A stretch of 27,059 nt of DNA from Deltaproteobacteria bacterium (GCA_009668925.1 SBEK01000012.1:8502-35560), one strand, 5' to 3'; positions 7,086 to 15,771 are shown, counted from the first letter of the stretch. Made by a program: numbers and translations. The notes: generated from the letters alone by a model not told the origin.

Positions 7086-7900
7086 TCCGACAGCAGACTT
7101 TGCCAGGTGGGCCGCGTAAGGAAAGAGCCGGGAACGTTTTGCTCCATTTCCTCAAAGAGCGCGAGCGGGACGGCAAAGGTCATGAAATTCGGATTACCCA
7201 GCTGCTTGCGGGCATAGACCCGGGCCGACAGATCGGTTAATCCCACCACGGCGCGGGGTTTCGCCTGAGCCGCTTCGCGATAGGGATAAATACCGATCGT
7301 CTGACAGCCCGCCGCATAAGGGATGGTGACGTTTTCATTGTCCCCCCGGCCGTAGTTGGCCAAAACCACCAGGGCCGAAAGCTGATCGGGGTTGACGAAG
7401 AAAATGACGGCCTGCGGTTTTTCTTTCGCCGGATCGACATCGGAGAGAGGCTTAAACACAACATACCGGCACGGAACGCTGGTCATGGGCAGGGCCTCCA
7501 GGAACCGGTGAACCAACTCCGGACTCTTGATGTAGCGCTCCCCATGCAGGAAGTGATCGAAGCTTTCCCGGGTCATGTAGGGTTTTATTTTTTCCGCCAT
7601 CTCGGCGCCGCCGGGCCTGGCCGCGTTGCCGACCGACAAGAAATGGCAAAATCCTTCTTCCCCGCCGGGAAAACTTTGATATTGATTCCCGAAGCCCAGC
7701 CCGACGCCGCCGCCTACGCAGCCGAAAGTTTTCCTGTCGGCCGCCGCCGCCTTGCCTTTGGCCGCGGAGATGGCCAGCCACATCACACAGCCCCACTTTC
7801 CCTCCGAAAATTGCATCGCGCCTTCCGGTTTTTCATCAGACCACAAAAGCGCCACCGGCTGGTATTTTAGTCTTATCGCTTCGGCTATTTGGCTTTTCAT
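7082..7900 (-). CDS. DUF169 family protein
   Basis: A 272-aa protein matching the DUF169 (COG2043) family from memory. Visible features are an N-terminal PVALLWSDEKPEGA strand, GKWGCVMWLAISAAKGKAAA, the Cys/Gly-rich segment TFGCVGGGVGLGFG (about 58-71), GFCHFLSVG, and AAGCQTIGIYPYRE towards the C-terminus. The spaced cysteines (in WGCVMW, FGCVGG, GFCHF and AAGCQT) could bind a metal or cofactor. The family is frequent in anaerobic archaea and Desulfobacterota and has no assigned reaction that I can name. It is cytoplasmic, with no signal. It overlaps the downstream membrane-protein gene by 4 nt, so the pair probably forms a unit; a sigma-70-like promoter lies immediately upstream. Confidence 0.88.
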   Translation of the reverse strand: MKSQIAEAIRLKYQPVALLWSDEKPEGAMQFSEGKWGCVMWLAISAAKGKAAAADRKTFGCVGGGVGLGFGNQYQSFPGGEEGFCHFLSVGNAARPGGAEMAEKIKPYMTRESFDHFLHGERYIKSPELVHRFLEALPMTSVPCRYVVFKPLSDVDPAKEKPQAVIFFVNPDQLSALVVLANYGRGDNENVTIPYAAGCQTIGIYPYREAAQAKPRAVVGLTDLSARVYARKQLGNPNFMTFAVPLALFEEMEQNVPGSFLTRPTWQSLLSE

Positions 7901-7932
7901 TTTTCTCAGATCCCTTCATGACCTTTTCCGCC

Positions 7933-7962
7933 ATTTTAACAGTGAAATGAATTTATTGTCTA
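7933..7962 (-). promoter_or_regulatory. Sigma-70-like promoter for the DUF169 gene
   Basis: On the minus strand TAGACA (plus 7957-7962) and TAAAAT (plus 7933-7938) are spaced by 18 nt, giving a predicted 5' leader of about 25 nt before the ATG at 7900. Each box matches the consensus at five of six positions. It would separate this pair from the upstream oxidoreductase gene. Confidence 0.45.
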
Positions 7963-8003
7963 TCCAATTTTAGCCCGGTAATGTTCCAGCAACGGCAAAT
8001 TAG

Positions 8004-9368
8004 TCATGCCCGCCCGTACGCCTCTTCCGTCCATGCCTGAGCGGCCATTTGCACGGGGTCCCACGGACTGGACAGCGGCGGGGTGTAACTGAGGTCAAGA
8101 TCGTTAAGCGCCTCTACGGTCATTCCGTGATGAATGGCCGCAGCAATCGTGTCCATACGCTTGGAAACTTCTGCGCCATATGGTCCGATCATTTGCATAC
8201 CCAGCAGTCTGCCCGTGACCTTATCGCCCGTTATTCGAATCTGGATTTTTTGCGCCTTGGGATAATATGATTTATGATCCCATGCGCCAAGATCAACGGA
8301 TAAAGGCGACATCCCCTCCTTTAGCGCCTCATCATCCTTCAGGCCGGTCCGTGCCGCCACGAGATTGAAAATCTTCACGGACTGGGTTCCCAACGTTCCC
8401 CCATATTCACGATTTCCACCCGCCACGTTCTCACCGGCGACACGTCCCTGTTTATGGGCGGTTGTCCCCAAAGGCAGGTACGTATTCCTGTCCAGCAGAC
8501 GGTGATAGGTTTCGGCACAGTCGCCTGCCGCATAAATATTCGGCATGCCGGTTTCCATTCGCCGATTCACGGGGATTGCCCCCCTGACGCCCGCGGCGAT
8601 TCCGGCAGACTGAGCCAAACGGCTTTCCGGTTGACTGCCGACCGCCACGAGCACCAAATCAGCGGTAACAGCGGTCACACCTGAACAGACGGACAAACCG
8701 TTTCCTCCGGATTCAATCCGCTCGACCGGGAATCCGGTGACCACCCGAACACCGTGCTGTTCCAATTCAGCGCGCACGATTCGACCGAACGCCTGATCAA
8801 ACGTCGCCAGCACGGACGGCAGGTATTCGATGACAGTTGCCCGGAGACCCCGTCGGGCCATGGCGTCGGCCATTTCCATCCCAATGTATCCTCCGCCGAT
8901 GATGGCGATCGAGCTCGGCCGGTGCGCCAGAAGATGCTCCTGCAAAGCAAAACCATCTCGCATCCACCGGAGAAAAAAGACGCCGGGAAGATGAATTCCG
9001 GGGATATCGGGCACTACCGATTTGCCGCCTGTAGCGATCAACAGCTTGTCATACTGAAAAGCCTGCGCATGGCCGGCGCTGTCTTCGGCGATGACCTGCC
9101 GCTGTTCTGTGTGAATGGCGGAAACACGCTGCTGCGGAACAACGCGGATACCTTCCCGCCGGATTTCATCCATCGTGCGATGAGCCAGTGTTTCCCAGTC
9201 GGGCACTTCACCGCTCAGGTAGAACGGAAGACCGCAGATGCTGAAATTTGGATAAGCGTCTGCCAGAATCAGGGTGACATCCGTAACCGGCGCCAATTCT
9301 TTGACCCGCAGACCGGCGCTGATCCCGGCATCGCTGCCGCCGATAATTACTGTCTTCCGCAGAGCCAT
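8004..9368 (-). CDS. FAD-dependent pyridine nucleotide-disulfide oxidoreductase (CoA-disulfide reductase / NADH oxidase-like)
   Basis: A 454-aa flavoprotein. The N-terminal dinucleotide fold starts VIIGGSDAGISAGLRVKEL. NFSICGLPFYLSGEV follows, with a single redox Cys (C45) in the position used by CoA-disulfide reductase, NADH oxidase and NADH peroxidase. The second Rossmann fold is IAIIGGGYIGMEMADAMARRG (NAD(P)H site), followed by the FAD motif NIYAAGDCAET and a dimerisation domain ending YTPPLSSPWDPVQMAAQAW. The likely role is NAD(P)H-dependent reduction of CoA-disulfide, persulfide or oxygen, in cytoplasmic redox defence. There is no fused rhodanese domain, unlike CoADR-RHD persulfide reductases. 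The start is supported by GAGGCGG upstream. It lies downstream of phoR but separated by about 100 nt, so membership in the pho transcript is uncertain. Confidence 0.9.
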   Translation of the reverse strand: MALRKTVIIGGSDAGISAGLRVKELAPVTDVTLILADAYPNFSICGLPFYLSGEVPDWETLAHRTMDEIRREGIRVVPQQRVSAIHTEQRQVIAEDSAGHAQAFQYDKLLIATGGKSVVPDIPGIHLPGVFFLRWMRDGFALQEHLLAHRPSSIAIIGGGYIGMEMADAMARRGLRATVIEYLPSVLATFDQAFGRIVRAELEQHGVRVVTGFPVERIESGGNGLSVCSGVTAVTADLVLVAVGSQPESRLAQSAGIAAGVRGAIPVNRRMETGMPNIYAAGDCAETYHRLLDRNTYLPLGTTAHKQGRVAGENVAGGNREYGGTLGTQSVKIFNLVAARTGLKDDEALKEGMSPLSVDLGAWDHKSYYPKAQKIQIRITGDKVTGRLLGMQMIGPYGAEVSKRMDTIAAAIHHGMTVEALNDLDLSYTPPLSSPWDPVQMAAQAWTEEAYGRA

Positions 9369-9469
9369 GATCCGCCTCGCAAATAGGCTGTATGCTTACC
9401 CATCCCCGATAAAGAAGCTGTCCTTCCTGTTTTCCGGTCTAATTCTGACGCAATTCTTCATAAAAACAA

Positions 9470-11227
9470 TTATGGTTTACCGATCGGGAAAAACAGCGAG
9501 ATTTGGGTTCCTTTACCCAGCTGGCTTTCAATTTCCATTTTCCCGCCATGGGCCAGCATCAGGTGTTTAACGATCGAGAGGCCAAGTCCCGTGCCGCCCA
9601 GTTCACGGGATCGCGTCTTATCGACGCGGTAGAAACGTTCGCCGAGGCGCTGAATTTCATCACGCGGAATGCCAACACCGGTATCCGAAATTCGCACCAC
9701 GACAAAATCGTCCTTTACCACGCCGTCAAGCGTAACGCGTCCGTCTTCCGGAGTAAACTTGATCGCATTATCCAGCACATTGACAAAAATCTGGTTAATC
9801 CGGTCGCGATCGGCCTTGATTGGCGGAAGATCGAGCGAGAGTCGGTTTTCCATAGCGATCTTCTTTGCCGCGCTTTTTGCTTCCAGAAGTGTAATAATAT
9901 TGTCCGCAACGTCACGAAGGGAAACGTCTTCGAACCGAAGAAGCACTTCTCCCAACTCGATCTTCGACAGCGTCATCAAGTCTTCCACCAGGCGGTTGAG
10001 CCTTTGCGCCTGTTTGAGCATGATATCAATAAAGCGCGAGGCGTCATCCGGATTCTGAAGAGCGCCTGCCTGAAGCGTTTCCAGATAGCCGATGATCGCC
10101 GTAAGCGGTGTACGGATTTCGTGTGTAACGTTGGCGACAAAGTCGGTGCGAATCGTTTCCAGCTTCTTGAGGCGCGTAATGTTGTGGAAAACGACCATGA
10201 CCTTGTCCTCGCCGGGATATCCCTGCACCTCGGATAGACTGACTTTCATGATGACCGATTCGGTGACGCCCAGCGTTATTTCAAGCGCGACCTGATTTCT
10301 GGTTTGTTTGAAGCTCTGAAACGCCTTTTGCAATTCAACATTACGGAACGCTTCCATCAGTGTTTTGCCGGTGACATCCCCGTACTCGCCGGAGAGGGTA
10401 TCCGCCAGCGCCGGGCTTGCGAATTCAATTCTTTCGTCATTGTTCAGAATCAGGACGCCCTCGTTGATGCTCGTCAAAGCCGTCATCAGTTTGCTTTTTT
10501 CTTCCTGCGCCAGCCGGATTTTATCTTGCAGTTCCTCGACCAGATAGTTGATGTTGTCGGCCAGTTTTTTCGTTTCATCCGAGGTATGCAATATGATGTT
10601 CCCGGAAGGTTCGCCGCGGCGAAGCCGTTCGGTAAACCTTTCCATCATCCGGATGGGCTCGGAAAGACGGTAGGAGAGGAAAAGGGCAATCAGCAGGGAT
10701 AGAGCTGAAACGATGATGATGGTGAGGAAAATGGATTGATAAACCTTCCCAATCAGACTCTGGATTTCATGAAGAGGCCGGGCGAGCCGGACATAACCGA
10801 TAATCCTGTCTTTGTCTTTGATCGTTACGGCGACATAAAGCATATCGACGCGCAGGGACTGGCTGAACCGAAGGGACTTGCCTTTGCCGCGCAATCTCGC
10901 TTCCTGGATCTCCGGACGGTTCAGATGATTCTCCATCTGTGCAACGTCTTTTTCCGAATCGGCAAAGACCCTGCCCTGTGCGTCCACCAGCGTCACCCGG
11001 GAGCCGGAGATACCCGCAATTTGCCGCAACTGGTCGGACATCGCTTTGGGCGAGTTGAGATCAATCAGCTCCGCGAAGCTGAACAATTCTTCTTCAATCT
11101 TCCCCGTCATGAGTTTCTGAATCTCATTCTTAATAAAGAAATTCAGAAACAGAAAAGAAAGACAGACAATAAGCAGATAGGAGAAAAATATCTTTAAAAA
11201 AAGATTGCGTTTCACGCCGCCCCTCAC
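9470..11227 (-). CDS. phoR: Phosphate-regulon sensor histidine kinase PhoR
   Basis: A 585-aa membrane sensor kinase. Order: TM1 (about 9-31), an extracytoplasmic sensor region (32-162), TM2 (165-186), HAMP (187-240), PAS (about 245-350), HisKA with NVTHEIRTPLTAIIGYLE (phosphoacceptor H369) and a HATPase domain with NVLDNAIKFTPEDG, ISDTGVGIP and GGTGLGLSIVKHL. Such kinases phosphorylate PhoB when phosphate is scarce, with PhoU and the Pst transporter as the sensory input. The large periplasmic domain differs from the short E. coli PhoR and resembles Gram-positive and deltaproteobacterial versions. The GTG start at 11227 overlaps the phoU stop by 4 nt (GTGA), and this coupling is the main reason for the phoR name. 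No response regulator gene is adjacent. Confidence 0.88.
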   Translation of the reverse strand: MRGGVKRNLFLKIFFSYLLIVCLSFLFLNFFIKNEIQKLMTGKIEEELFSFAELIDLNSPKAMSDQLRQIAGISGSRVTLVDAQGRVFADSEKDVAQMENHLNRPEIQEARLRGKGKSLRFSQSLRVDMLYVAVTIKDKDRIIGYVRLARPLHEIQSLIGKVYQSIFLTIIIVSALSLLIALFLSYRLSEPIRMMERFTERLRRGEPSGNIILHTSDETKKLADNINYLVEELQDKIRLAQEEKSKLMTALTSINEGVLILNNDERIEFASPALADTLSGEYGDVTGKTLMEAFRNVELQKAFQSFKQTRNQVALEITLGVTESVIMKVSLSEVQGYPGEDKVMVVFHNITRLKKLETIRTDFVANVTHEIRTPLTAIIGYLETLQAGALQNPDDASRFIDIMLKQAQRLNRLVEDLMTLSKIELGEVLLRFEDVSLRDVADNIITLLEAKSAAKKIAMENRLSLDLPPIKADRDRINQIFVNVLDNAIKFTPEDGRVTLDGVVKDDFVVVRISDTGVGIPRDEIQRLGERFYRVDKTRSRELGGTGLGLSIVKHLMLAHGGKMEIESQLGKGTQISLFFPIGKP

Positions 11228-11910
11228 TCGTTCGGAGAATACGTCTGATGACGAACGGATTTGCCTGTTATCATGTAGGTCACCATATCCGCAATGCCCT
11301 TGGCATGATCAGCAATACGTTCCAGATTTTTGGATATTTGCATGATCATCAGGGCGCGGTGAATGGACTTGGAATCCTCCAGCATAAAGGTCAGCAGTTC
11401 CCGAAATATTTGTTCGTTTAAATCATCTACCGCCTGTTCCGACCGGCGGATTTTTTCCGCCATCACCAGGTCGTTGCGAATAAAACTGTCCAGCGAATCC
11501 TTGATCATCGAGCCGACCAGATCGGTCATGCGAGGCAAATCGATATAAGGTTTGAGCTGCGGTTCCTGGTTGAGCAGCAGGACCTTCTCGGCGATGTTGA
11601 CCGCCATATCGCCGATTCTTTCCAGATGGCCGGTGATTTTAATCGCCGTCGTGATAAATCGTAAGTCGATGGCCGTGGGCTGCCTGAGCGCCAGAATCTT
11701 GATGCACCTCTCCTCCAGTTCGGTATCCAGTTTGTCGATTTCATCATCGTCCTTGATGACCTTTCTGGCGATATCGGAATTTCTTTCAGCCAGCGATGTC
11801 ATCGCCAGTTGAATGGCTTTTTCCGTCAGGACACCCTGGTAAATCAGACCGTTTTTGATTTCCTGCAATTCTTTTTCATAGTGCAAACTGGTGTGTTTTT
11901 TTTCTTCCAT
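11224..11910 (-). CDS. phoU: Phosphate-signalling protein PhoU
   Basis: A 228-aa all-helical protein of the usual PhoU length, built from two three-helix PhoU repeats (about 15-105 and 120-215). Typical patterns are visible: LVY-like first helix then TEKAIQLAMTSL, VIKDDDEIDKLDTELEERCI with its acidic metal-binding run, LRFITTAIKITGHLERIGD-MAVNIAE, and in the second half KNLERIADHAKGIADMVTYM. PhoU binds metal clusters and links Pst transport activity to PhoR, holding the regulon off when phosphate is plentiful. It has a strong ribosome site (GGAGGATC). It follows pstB after a 290-nt structured gap and is translationally coupled to phoR. Confidence 0.95.
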   Translation of the reverse strand: MEEKKHTSLHYEKELQEIKNGLIYQGVLTEKAIQLAMTSLAERNSDIARKVIKDDDEIDKLDTELEERCIKILALRQPTAIDLRFITTAIKITGHLERIGDMAVNIAEKVLLLNQEPQLKPYIDLPRMTDLVGSMIKDSLDSFIRNDLVMAEKIRRSEQAVDDLNEQIFRELLTFMLEDSKSIHRALMIMQISKNLERIADHAKGIADMVTYMITGKSVRHQTYSPNE

Positions 11911-12200
11911 TTTGATCCTCCAGTTGAAAACCTGCTACTTCTTATTACGGCTTTGTAAAAAGGTTTAAATGCAAGGCGCGCAACTGTATTCGCCTATCGT
12001 CTCATACCGGCAGCGTAAATATCCATTTATTTTGCGCCCCCTAGTCGCAGCTCGGGGCAGCACTCCCGGAGCATGAGGAATGAGGCGTATAGTTTCACGC
12101 GTGACCTTCAGGTCATACGCCGCAGGTAGCCTGCCCCGGCGAAGGCTGGGGAAGAATGCAGCGCAACGCAGCAGATAAGCCTCTTTCCAAAGTCGTCCCT
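11911..12200 (-). repeat. Structured intergenic element between pstB and phoU
   Basis: This 290-nt gap holds no convincing gene but nested inverted repeats. The outer arms are CGGGGCAG (12053-12060) with CTGCCCCG (12131-12138). Inside these are GGCGTAT (12084-12090) with ATACGCC (12115-12121), and inside those GACCT (12103-12107) with AGGTC (12110-12114). An 79-codon open frame covers it on the minus strand, but its translation (RRGRLPAAYDLKVTRETIRL) resembles, from memory, spurious proteins predicted many times from dispersed intergenic repeats in related genomes. It may be a mobile repeat, or a processing or attenuation structure within the pst-pho transcript. Confidence 0.45.
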
Positions 12201-12959
12201 TCATCCGAATCTTCCTGTGATATAATCTTCCGTCTGCTTCACATCCGGTTTGGTAAATATCTTTTCCGTTTTATTATATTCGATCAGGTTTCCTAAGTAA
12301 AAGAACGCCGTTTCATCCGAAATACGCGCCGCCTGCTGCATGTTATGCGTCACGATGATAATCGTATAGTGTTTTTTCAGTTCTTCGATGAGTTCCTCGA
12401 TCTTCGCGGTGGAAATAGGATCGAGCGCCGAGGTCGGTTCGTCCATCAGCAGGATATCCGGCTTCATTGCCAGCGCCCTCGCAATACAGAGCCGCTGCTG
12501 CTGACCCCCGGAAAGATTCATGGCGGACTTATTTAAGACATCTTTCGCTTCGTCCCATAACACCGCCTGCTTTAAGCTTTGCTCCACCAGGATGTCCAGA
12601 TCACTTGACTTCACGCCGTTTAACTTCGGACCATAGGCGATATTGTTGTAGATCGTCTTCGGAAAGGGATTGGGCTTCTGAAAGACCATGCCGATCTTGC
12701 GCCGGATTTCCACCGGATCAACGTGCGGGGCATAAATATCTTGCTCATCAAAAAGAATTTCCCCCTCCACCCGCGACCCGTCAATCAGATCATTCATCCG
12801 GTTTAAAAGCCTGAGCAGCGTGGATTTTCCGCATCCCGATGGCCCGATGAGCGCGGTCACTTTATTTTTTCCGAACGACATCGATATATCCGTGAGCGCC
12901 CGGCATTGTCCGTAATAGAAGTTTACGTTTTTGAGCTTGATTATGGCATCACTTTCCAT
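12201..12959 (-). CDS. pstB: Phosphate ABC transporter ATP-binding protein PstB
   Basis: A 252-aa ABC ATPase that powers high-affinity phosphate import. Walker [10 protein letters not shown] (39-47), Q-loop in [21 protein letters not shown], signature [16 protein letters not shown], Walker [14 protein letters not shown] and the switch His in [13 protein letters not shown] are all intact. The FQKPNPFP segment and the [12 protein letters not shown] segment are diagnostic of PstB among ABC proteins. I prefer the ATG at 12959, two nucleotides past the pstA stop, with AAGGTGG upstream; an in-frame GTG at 12968 would overlap pstA. It is the fourth gene of pstSCAB and faces the cytoplasm, docking on PstA/PstC. 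Confidence 0.97.
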   Translation of the reverse strand: MESDAIIKLKNVNFYYGQCRALTDISMSFGKNKVTALIGPSGCGKSTLLRLLNRMNDLIDGSRVEGEILFDEQDIYAPHVDPVEIRRKIGMVFQKPNPFPKTIYNNIAYGPKLNGVKSSDLDILVEQSLKQAVLWDEAKDVLNKSAMNLSGGQQQRLCIARALAMKPDILLMDEPTSALDPISTAKIEELIEELKKHYTIIIVTHNMQQAARISDETAFFYLGNLIEYNKTEKIFTKPDVKQTEDYITGRFG

Positions 12960-12961
12960 AC

Positions 12962-13846
12962 CTACCACCTTTTATTTCTTCTCATGTAACTGCGGATCAC
13001 AATAGCCGCGAGATCGATCCCCAACACCACGGCTACCAGCACAAGTACCGTTCCAAACTGAATGGGCCGGGTGGCTTCAATATTCGTTCCCGCCGTCGCC
13101 AGAACATAAATGTGATACGGCAGGGCCATGACCTCGTCGAAAATCGATCCGGGCAGTTTGGCCGTAAAATACGCCGCCGCCGTAAACATAATCGGAGCCG
13201 TTTCTCCTGCGGCGCGGCCGATTCCCAGAATAGAACCGGTCAGAATGCCCGGCAGGGCATTGGGTAATACGATCCGGTAGATCGTCTGCCATTTGGAAAC
13301 ACCCAGGGAAAGCGACGCCTCCCGGAAAGTCTGCGGAACCGACTTCAAGGCTTCCTCCGAAGCTCCGATAATCGTCGGCAGAATCAAAAATCCCAGGGTG
13401 AGCGACCCGGACAAAATGCTCGATCCAAACTTTAAAAAAATGACGAAAAAGCCCAATCCAAACAGCCCGAAGACGACCGACGGAACACCGGCGAGACAGT
13501 TAATGCCGACTTTCAAGAATCTGACGACCTTACCCTGTTTGGCGTATTCCGTCAGATAGATGGCCGAAGCGATCCCCAGAGGCAGTCCGATAGCGATCGC
13601 GCCGACGGTCAGATAGATCGTTCCCAGAATGGCCGGCATAATGCCGCCCTTCGTCATAGAATCCGTGGGCGGTTTGGTGATGAAATCCCAGCTGATGGAT
13701 CCGATGCCGTGAAAGACGATATAAAGAATAATTCCGCCAAGGGCTAATGTGATGATCAGCGCCGACGCACGTACCAGAGCAAAGAAGATATTCTGTTTCA
13801 GGTAGCGCCATTTCATGGCATTATTTCCGGATAAAGCCGAATTCAT
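12962..13846 (-). CDS. pstA: Phosphate ABC transporter permease PstA
   Basis: A 294-aa inner-membrane permease with six hydrophobic segments. The ABC permease coupling (EAA) loop is visible as [22 protein letters not shown], with [26 protein letters not shown] following, a hallmark of PstA. The segment [18 protein letters not shown] near residue 68 is also typical. With PstC it forms the phosphate channel. The ribosome site is weak (GGAC, 6 nt away), and the stop of pstC is only 12 nt upstream, so reinitiation is likely. A second Met at residue 11 is an alternative start. The end nearly touches pstB. Confidence 0.96.
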   Translation of the reverse strand: MNSALSGNNAMKWRYLKQNIFFALVRASALIITLALGGIILYIVFHGIGSISWDFITKPPTDSMTKGGIMPAILGTIYLTVGAIAIGLPLGIASAIYLTEYAKQGKVVRFLKVGINCLAGVPSVVFGLFGLGFFVIFLKFGSSILSGSLTLGFLILPTIIGASEEALKSVPQTFREASLSLGVSKWQTIYRIVLPNALPGILTGSILGIGRAAGETAPIMFTAAAYFTAKLPGSIFDEVMALPYHIYVLATAGTNIEATRPIQFGTVLVLVAVVLGIDLAAIVIRSYMRRNKRW

Positions 13847-13858
13847 GAGTTGTCCGTT

Positions 13859-14746
13859 CTAAAGCGTTCCCGACCCCACCTGCCGGAACTTGTGCGAGAT
13901 ATAATCGGCAATGAGGTTAAATAGTAATGTCAGAAAGAATAGGACGATTCCGATAGCAAAAAGCGCCTGATAGTGGGCGCTCCGGAAAGGGGTTTCGCCC
14001 ATTTCCGCGGCAATGGAGGCCGGCATCGGACGCACCGAATCAAACAGGCTCTCCGGAATCGCAGCGGCGCCTCCGGCCACCATGAGAACGACCATCGTTT
14101 CGCCGATCGCTCTGGCCATCCCCAGCATGACCGCTGTGGAAATACCGGACATCGCGGCGGGTAAAATTACCTGCACAATGGTTTCAAATTTGGTCGCCCC
14201 CAGCGCATAAGATGCTTCCTTGAACTCACGCGGCACAGCGTAAAGGGCATCTTCGGAAATGCTGGATATCGTCGGGATAGCCATGATGGCCAGGATCATC
14301 GAGGCATTGATAATATTCAAACCCGTGGGAAGGTCGAATGTTTCCTGCAGCCAGGGTGCGACAATCACCATTCCGAAAAAACCCAGGACGACGGAAGGCA
14401 GACCGGCCAAGAGCTCGATGATGGACTTGAGAATCTCCTTCACGGCCTGCGGTGCAATCTCGGAAATATAGATGGCAGCCATGACGCCGAGCGGCACGGC
14501 AATAACGGTTGCCAGCAGCGTGACAATCAAAGAGCCGACGATCAGAGGCAAGATTCCGAAAGAAGGCGGATCCGCGGTGGGATACCACTCCATGCCGAAA
14601 ATAAAATCAATTATCGAAACCTTACCGAAGATCGGCACCCCCTCGCGAAAGAGAGAAAAGACGATGAGGCCGAGAACAATGATCGACACCAGGGCAAAAA
14701 CAAAAAAGACGTATTTGATGATAATTTCTTTTGTCTGACGATTCAT
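13859..14746 (-). CDS. pstC: Phosphate ABC transporter permease PstC
   Basis: A 295-aa permease with six membrane segments, starting at the ATG at 14746 (MNRQTKEIIIKYVFF), which leads directly into TM1. An in-frame extension up to 14872 is rejected because it runs through two stable hairpins and lacks hydrophobic or conserved character. Family signatures include FGILPLIVGSLIVTLLATVIA, the coupling loop EDALYAVPREFKEASYALGATK, and GMARAIGETMVVLMVAGGAA. It pairs with PstA. It is separated from pstS by about 150 nt that contain two strong RNA hairpins, probably to keep permease levels below those of the binding protein. Confidence 0.95.
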   Translation of the reverse strand: MNRQTKEIIIKYVFFVFALVSIIVLGLIVFSLFREGVPIFGKVSIIDFIFGMEWYPTADPPSFGILPLIVGSLIVTLLATVIAVPLGVMAAIYISEIAPQAVKEILKSIIELLAGLPSVVLGFFGMVIVAPWLQETFDLPTGLNIINASMILAIMAIPTISSISEDALYAVPREFKEASYALGATKFETIVQVILPAAMSGISTAVMLGMARAIGETMVVLMVAGGAAAIPESLFDSVRPMPASIAAEMGETPFRSAHYQALFAIGIVLFFLTLLFNLIADYISHKFRQVGSGTL

Positions 14747-14798
14747 GTTGCAGTTTTCCCTGTTGCAGCCGGTGCCGGCCGAGCGGAGTATCGCGGGA

Positions 14799-14819
14799 CG
14801 GCGGATGATCCATCCGCCG
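14799..14819 (-). promoter_or_regulatory. Intercistronic hairpin in pstS-pstC spacer (pstC-proximal)
   Basis: CGGCGGATG (14799-14807) and CATCCGCCG (14811-14819) form a perfect GC-rich 9-bp stem with a 3-nt loop. There is no T-run on either side, so mRNA stabilisation or processing is more likely than termination. It lies about 50 nt upstream of the pstC start. Confidence 0.55.
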
Positions 14820-14832
14820 GCGAATTCCAGAA

Positions 14833-14878
14833 ACAGATTCGCTGTGGGTGAACGCATCTCACGCCACAGCAAATCTGT
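14833..14878 (-). terminator. Intercistronic hairpin just after pstS (partial terminator or 3'-end stabiliser)
   Basis: ACAGATT-C-GCTGTGG (14833-14847) and CCACAGC-A-AATCTGT (14864-14878) are complementary except for one position. On the minus-strand RNA that position becomes a U-G wobble, giving a continuous 15-bp stem; on the plus strand it is a C/A mismatch. The asymmetry indicates the minus-strand transcript is the functional one. The stem starts about 18 nt after the pstS stop and is followed by TTCTGG, a poor T-run. The likely role is partial termination or protection of the pstS message. Confidence 0.6.
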
Positions 14879-14896
14879 CTTGCATATTAATGAATG

Positions 14897-15742
14897 TTAT
14901 TTCTTTTTGCCAGTTTTTTTCACGTCCATGAGCGGAACAAAGCCTTCTTTGGCCACAATCTTCTGCCCATCGATCGATTTTACAAACGCGATGAATTTGG
15001 CCACTTCGCCTGTAGGTTCGCCGTTGGTATACATATAAAGCTCGCGGGACAGAGGATATTCCTTGGACATGGCTGCCTGAGCCGTTGCGGCAAGACCGTT
15101 GACCATCACGGCCTTCACGGTTTTGTTGACATAACCCATGCCTAAATAGGCGATGGCATAACGATTTTTGGCAACGGCCGTTAAAAGGGCGCCGTTCGAT
15201 GCCAGCATCTGCGCACGCGGAGTTACTTTCGCTTTTTTCATGACAAAGTGATCCCAGGATTCAAACGTGCCGGAAGATGAATCCCGCGAAATGACGACAA
15301 TCTTCAGATCTTCGCCGCCTACTTCTTTCCAGTTGGTAATTTTCCCCTGATAGATCTGGCTTAACTGGTCAATCGATAAGTCGGTCACTTTATTCTTGGG
15401 ATGAACAACAGGAGTCAGCGCATCATAGGCCACAACATGAGCGACCGGTTTTACGCCGCGTGATTCGGCCAGCGCTATCTCTTCCTTCTTGATTTCGCGC
15501 GATGAGTCGGCGATATCTGCCGTCTTGTCCAGCAGCGCCTTGATGCCTTCACCGGAACCGCCGCCGGATAAAGAAATCTGGACGCCCGGATTCTTTTTCG
15601 TGTATGCTTCCAAAGCGGCCTGGGCAATCGGTAGAACCGTGGTCGATCCCTTGATGACGATGGAATCGGCGGCAGCGGCCGCCCCCGTCATGAAAATAAA
15701 GGCTAAAAGCCCTAATGTTGTTTTCTTAACAATATTGCACAT
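14897..15742 (-). CDS. pstS: Periplasmic phosphate-binding protein PstS
   Basis: A 281-aa secreted solute-binding protein. Residues 1-25 are a Sec signal peptide (KK at 6-7, hydrophobic LGLLAFIFMTGAAAA, cleavage near ADS). Phosphate ligands are visible in KGSTTVLPIAQ (31-41), SGGGSGEGIKAL (59-70), DSSREIKKEE (79-88) and SRDSSSGTFESW (about 152-163). It delivers phosphate to PstC/PstA. AGGAGG (15748-15753) lies 5 nt before the ATG. It is the first gene of pstSCAB-phoU-phoR and sits directly behind a Pho-box promoter, giving a leader of about 23 nt. The C-terminus is unusually Lys-rich (KKTGKKK). Confidence 0.97.
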   Translation of the reverse strand: MCNIVKKTTLGLLAFIFMTGAAAAADSIVIKGSTTVLPIAQAALEAYTKKNPGVQISLSGGGSGEGIKALLDKTADIADSSREIKKEEIALAESRGVKPVAHVVAYDALTPVVHPKNKVTDLSIDQLSQIYQGKITNWKEVGGEDLKIVVISRDSSSGTFESWDHFVMKKAKVTPRAQMLASNGALLTAVAKNRYAIAYLGMGYVNKTVKAVMVNGLAATAQAAMSKEYPLSRELYMYTNGEPTGEVAKFIAFVKSIDGQKIVAKEGFVPLMDVKKTGKKK

Positions 15743-15771
15743 ATAAACCTCCTCACGTTTAATTTGGACGA

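Noticed and set aside
11965..12204. A 79-codon minus-strand frame overlapping the pstB stop by 4 nt
   Set aside because: The overlap looks like coupling, but the sequence is dominated by nested inverted repeats, has an unusual composition (Arg/Leu/Ala) and recalls repeat-derived spurious proteins. It is treated as an intergenic element instead.
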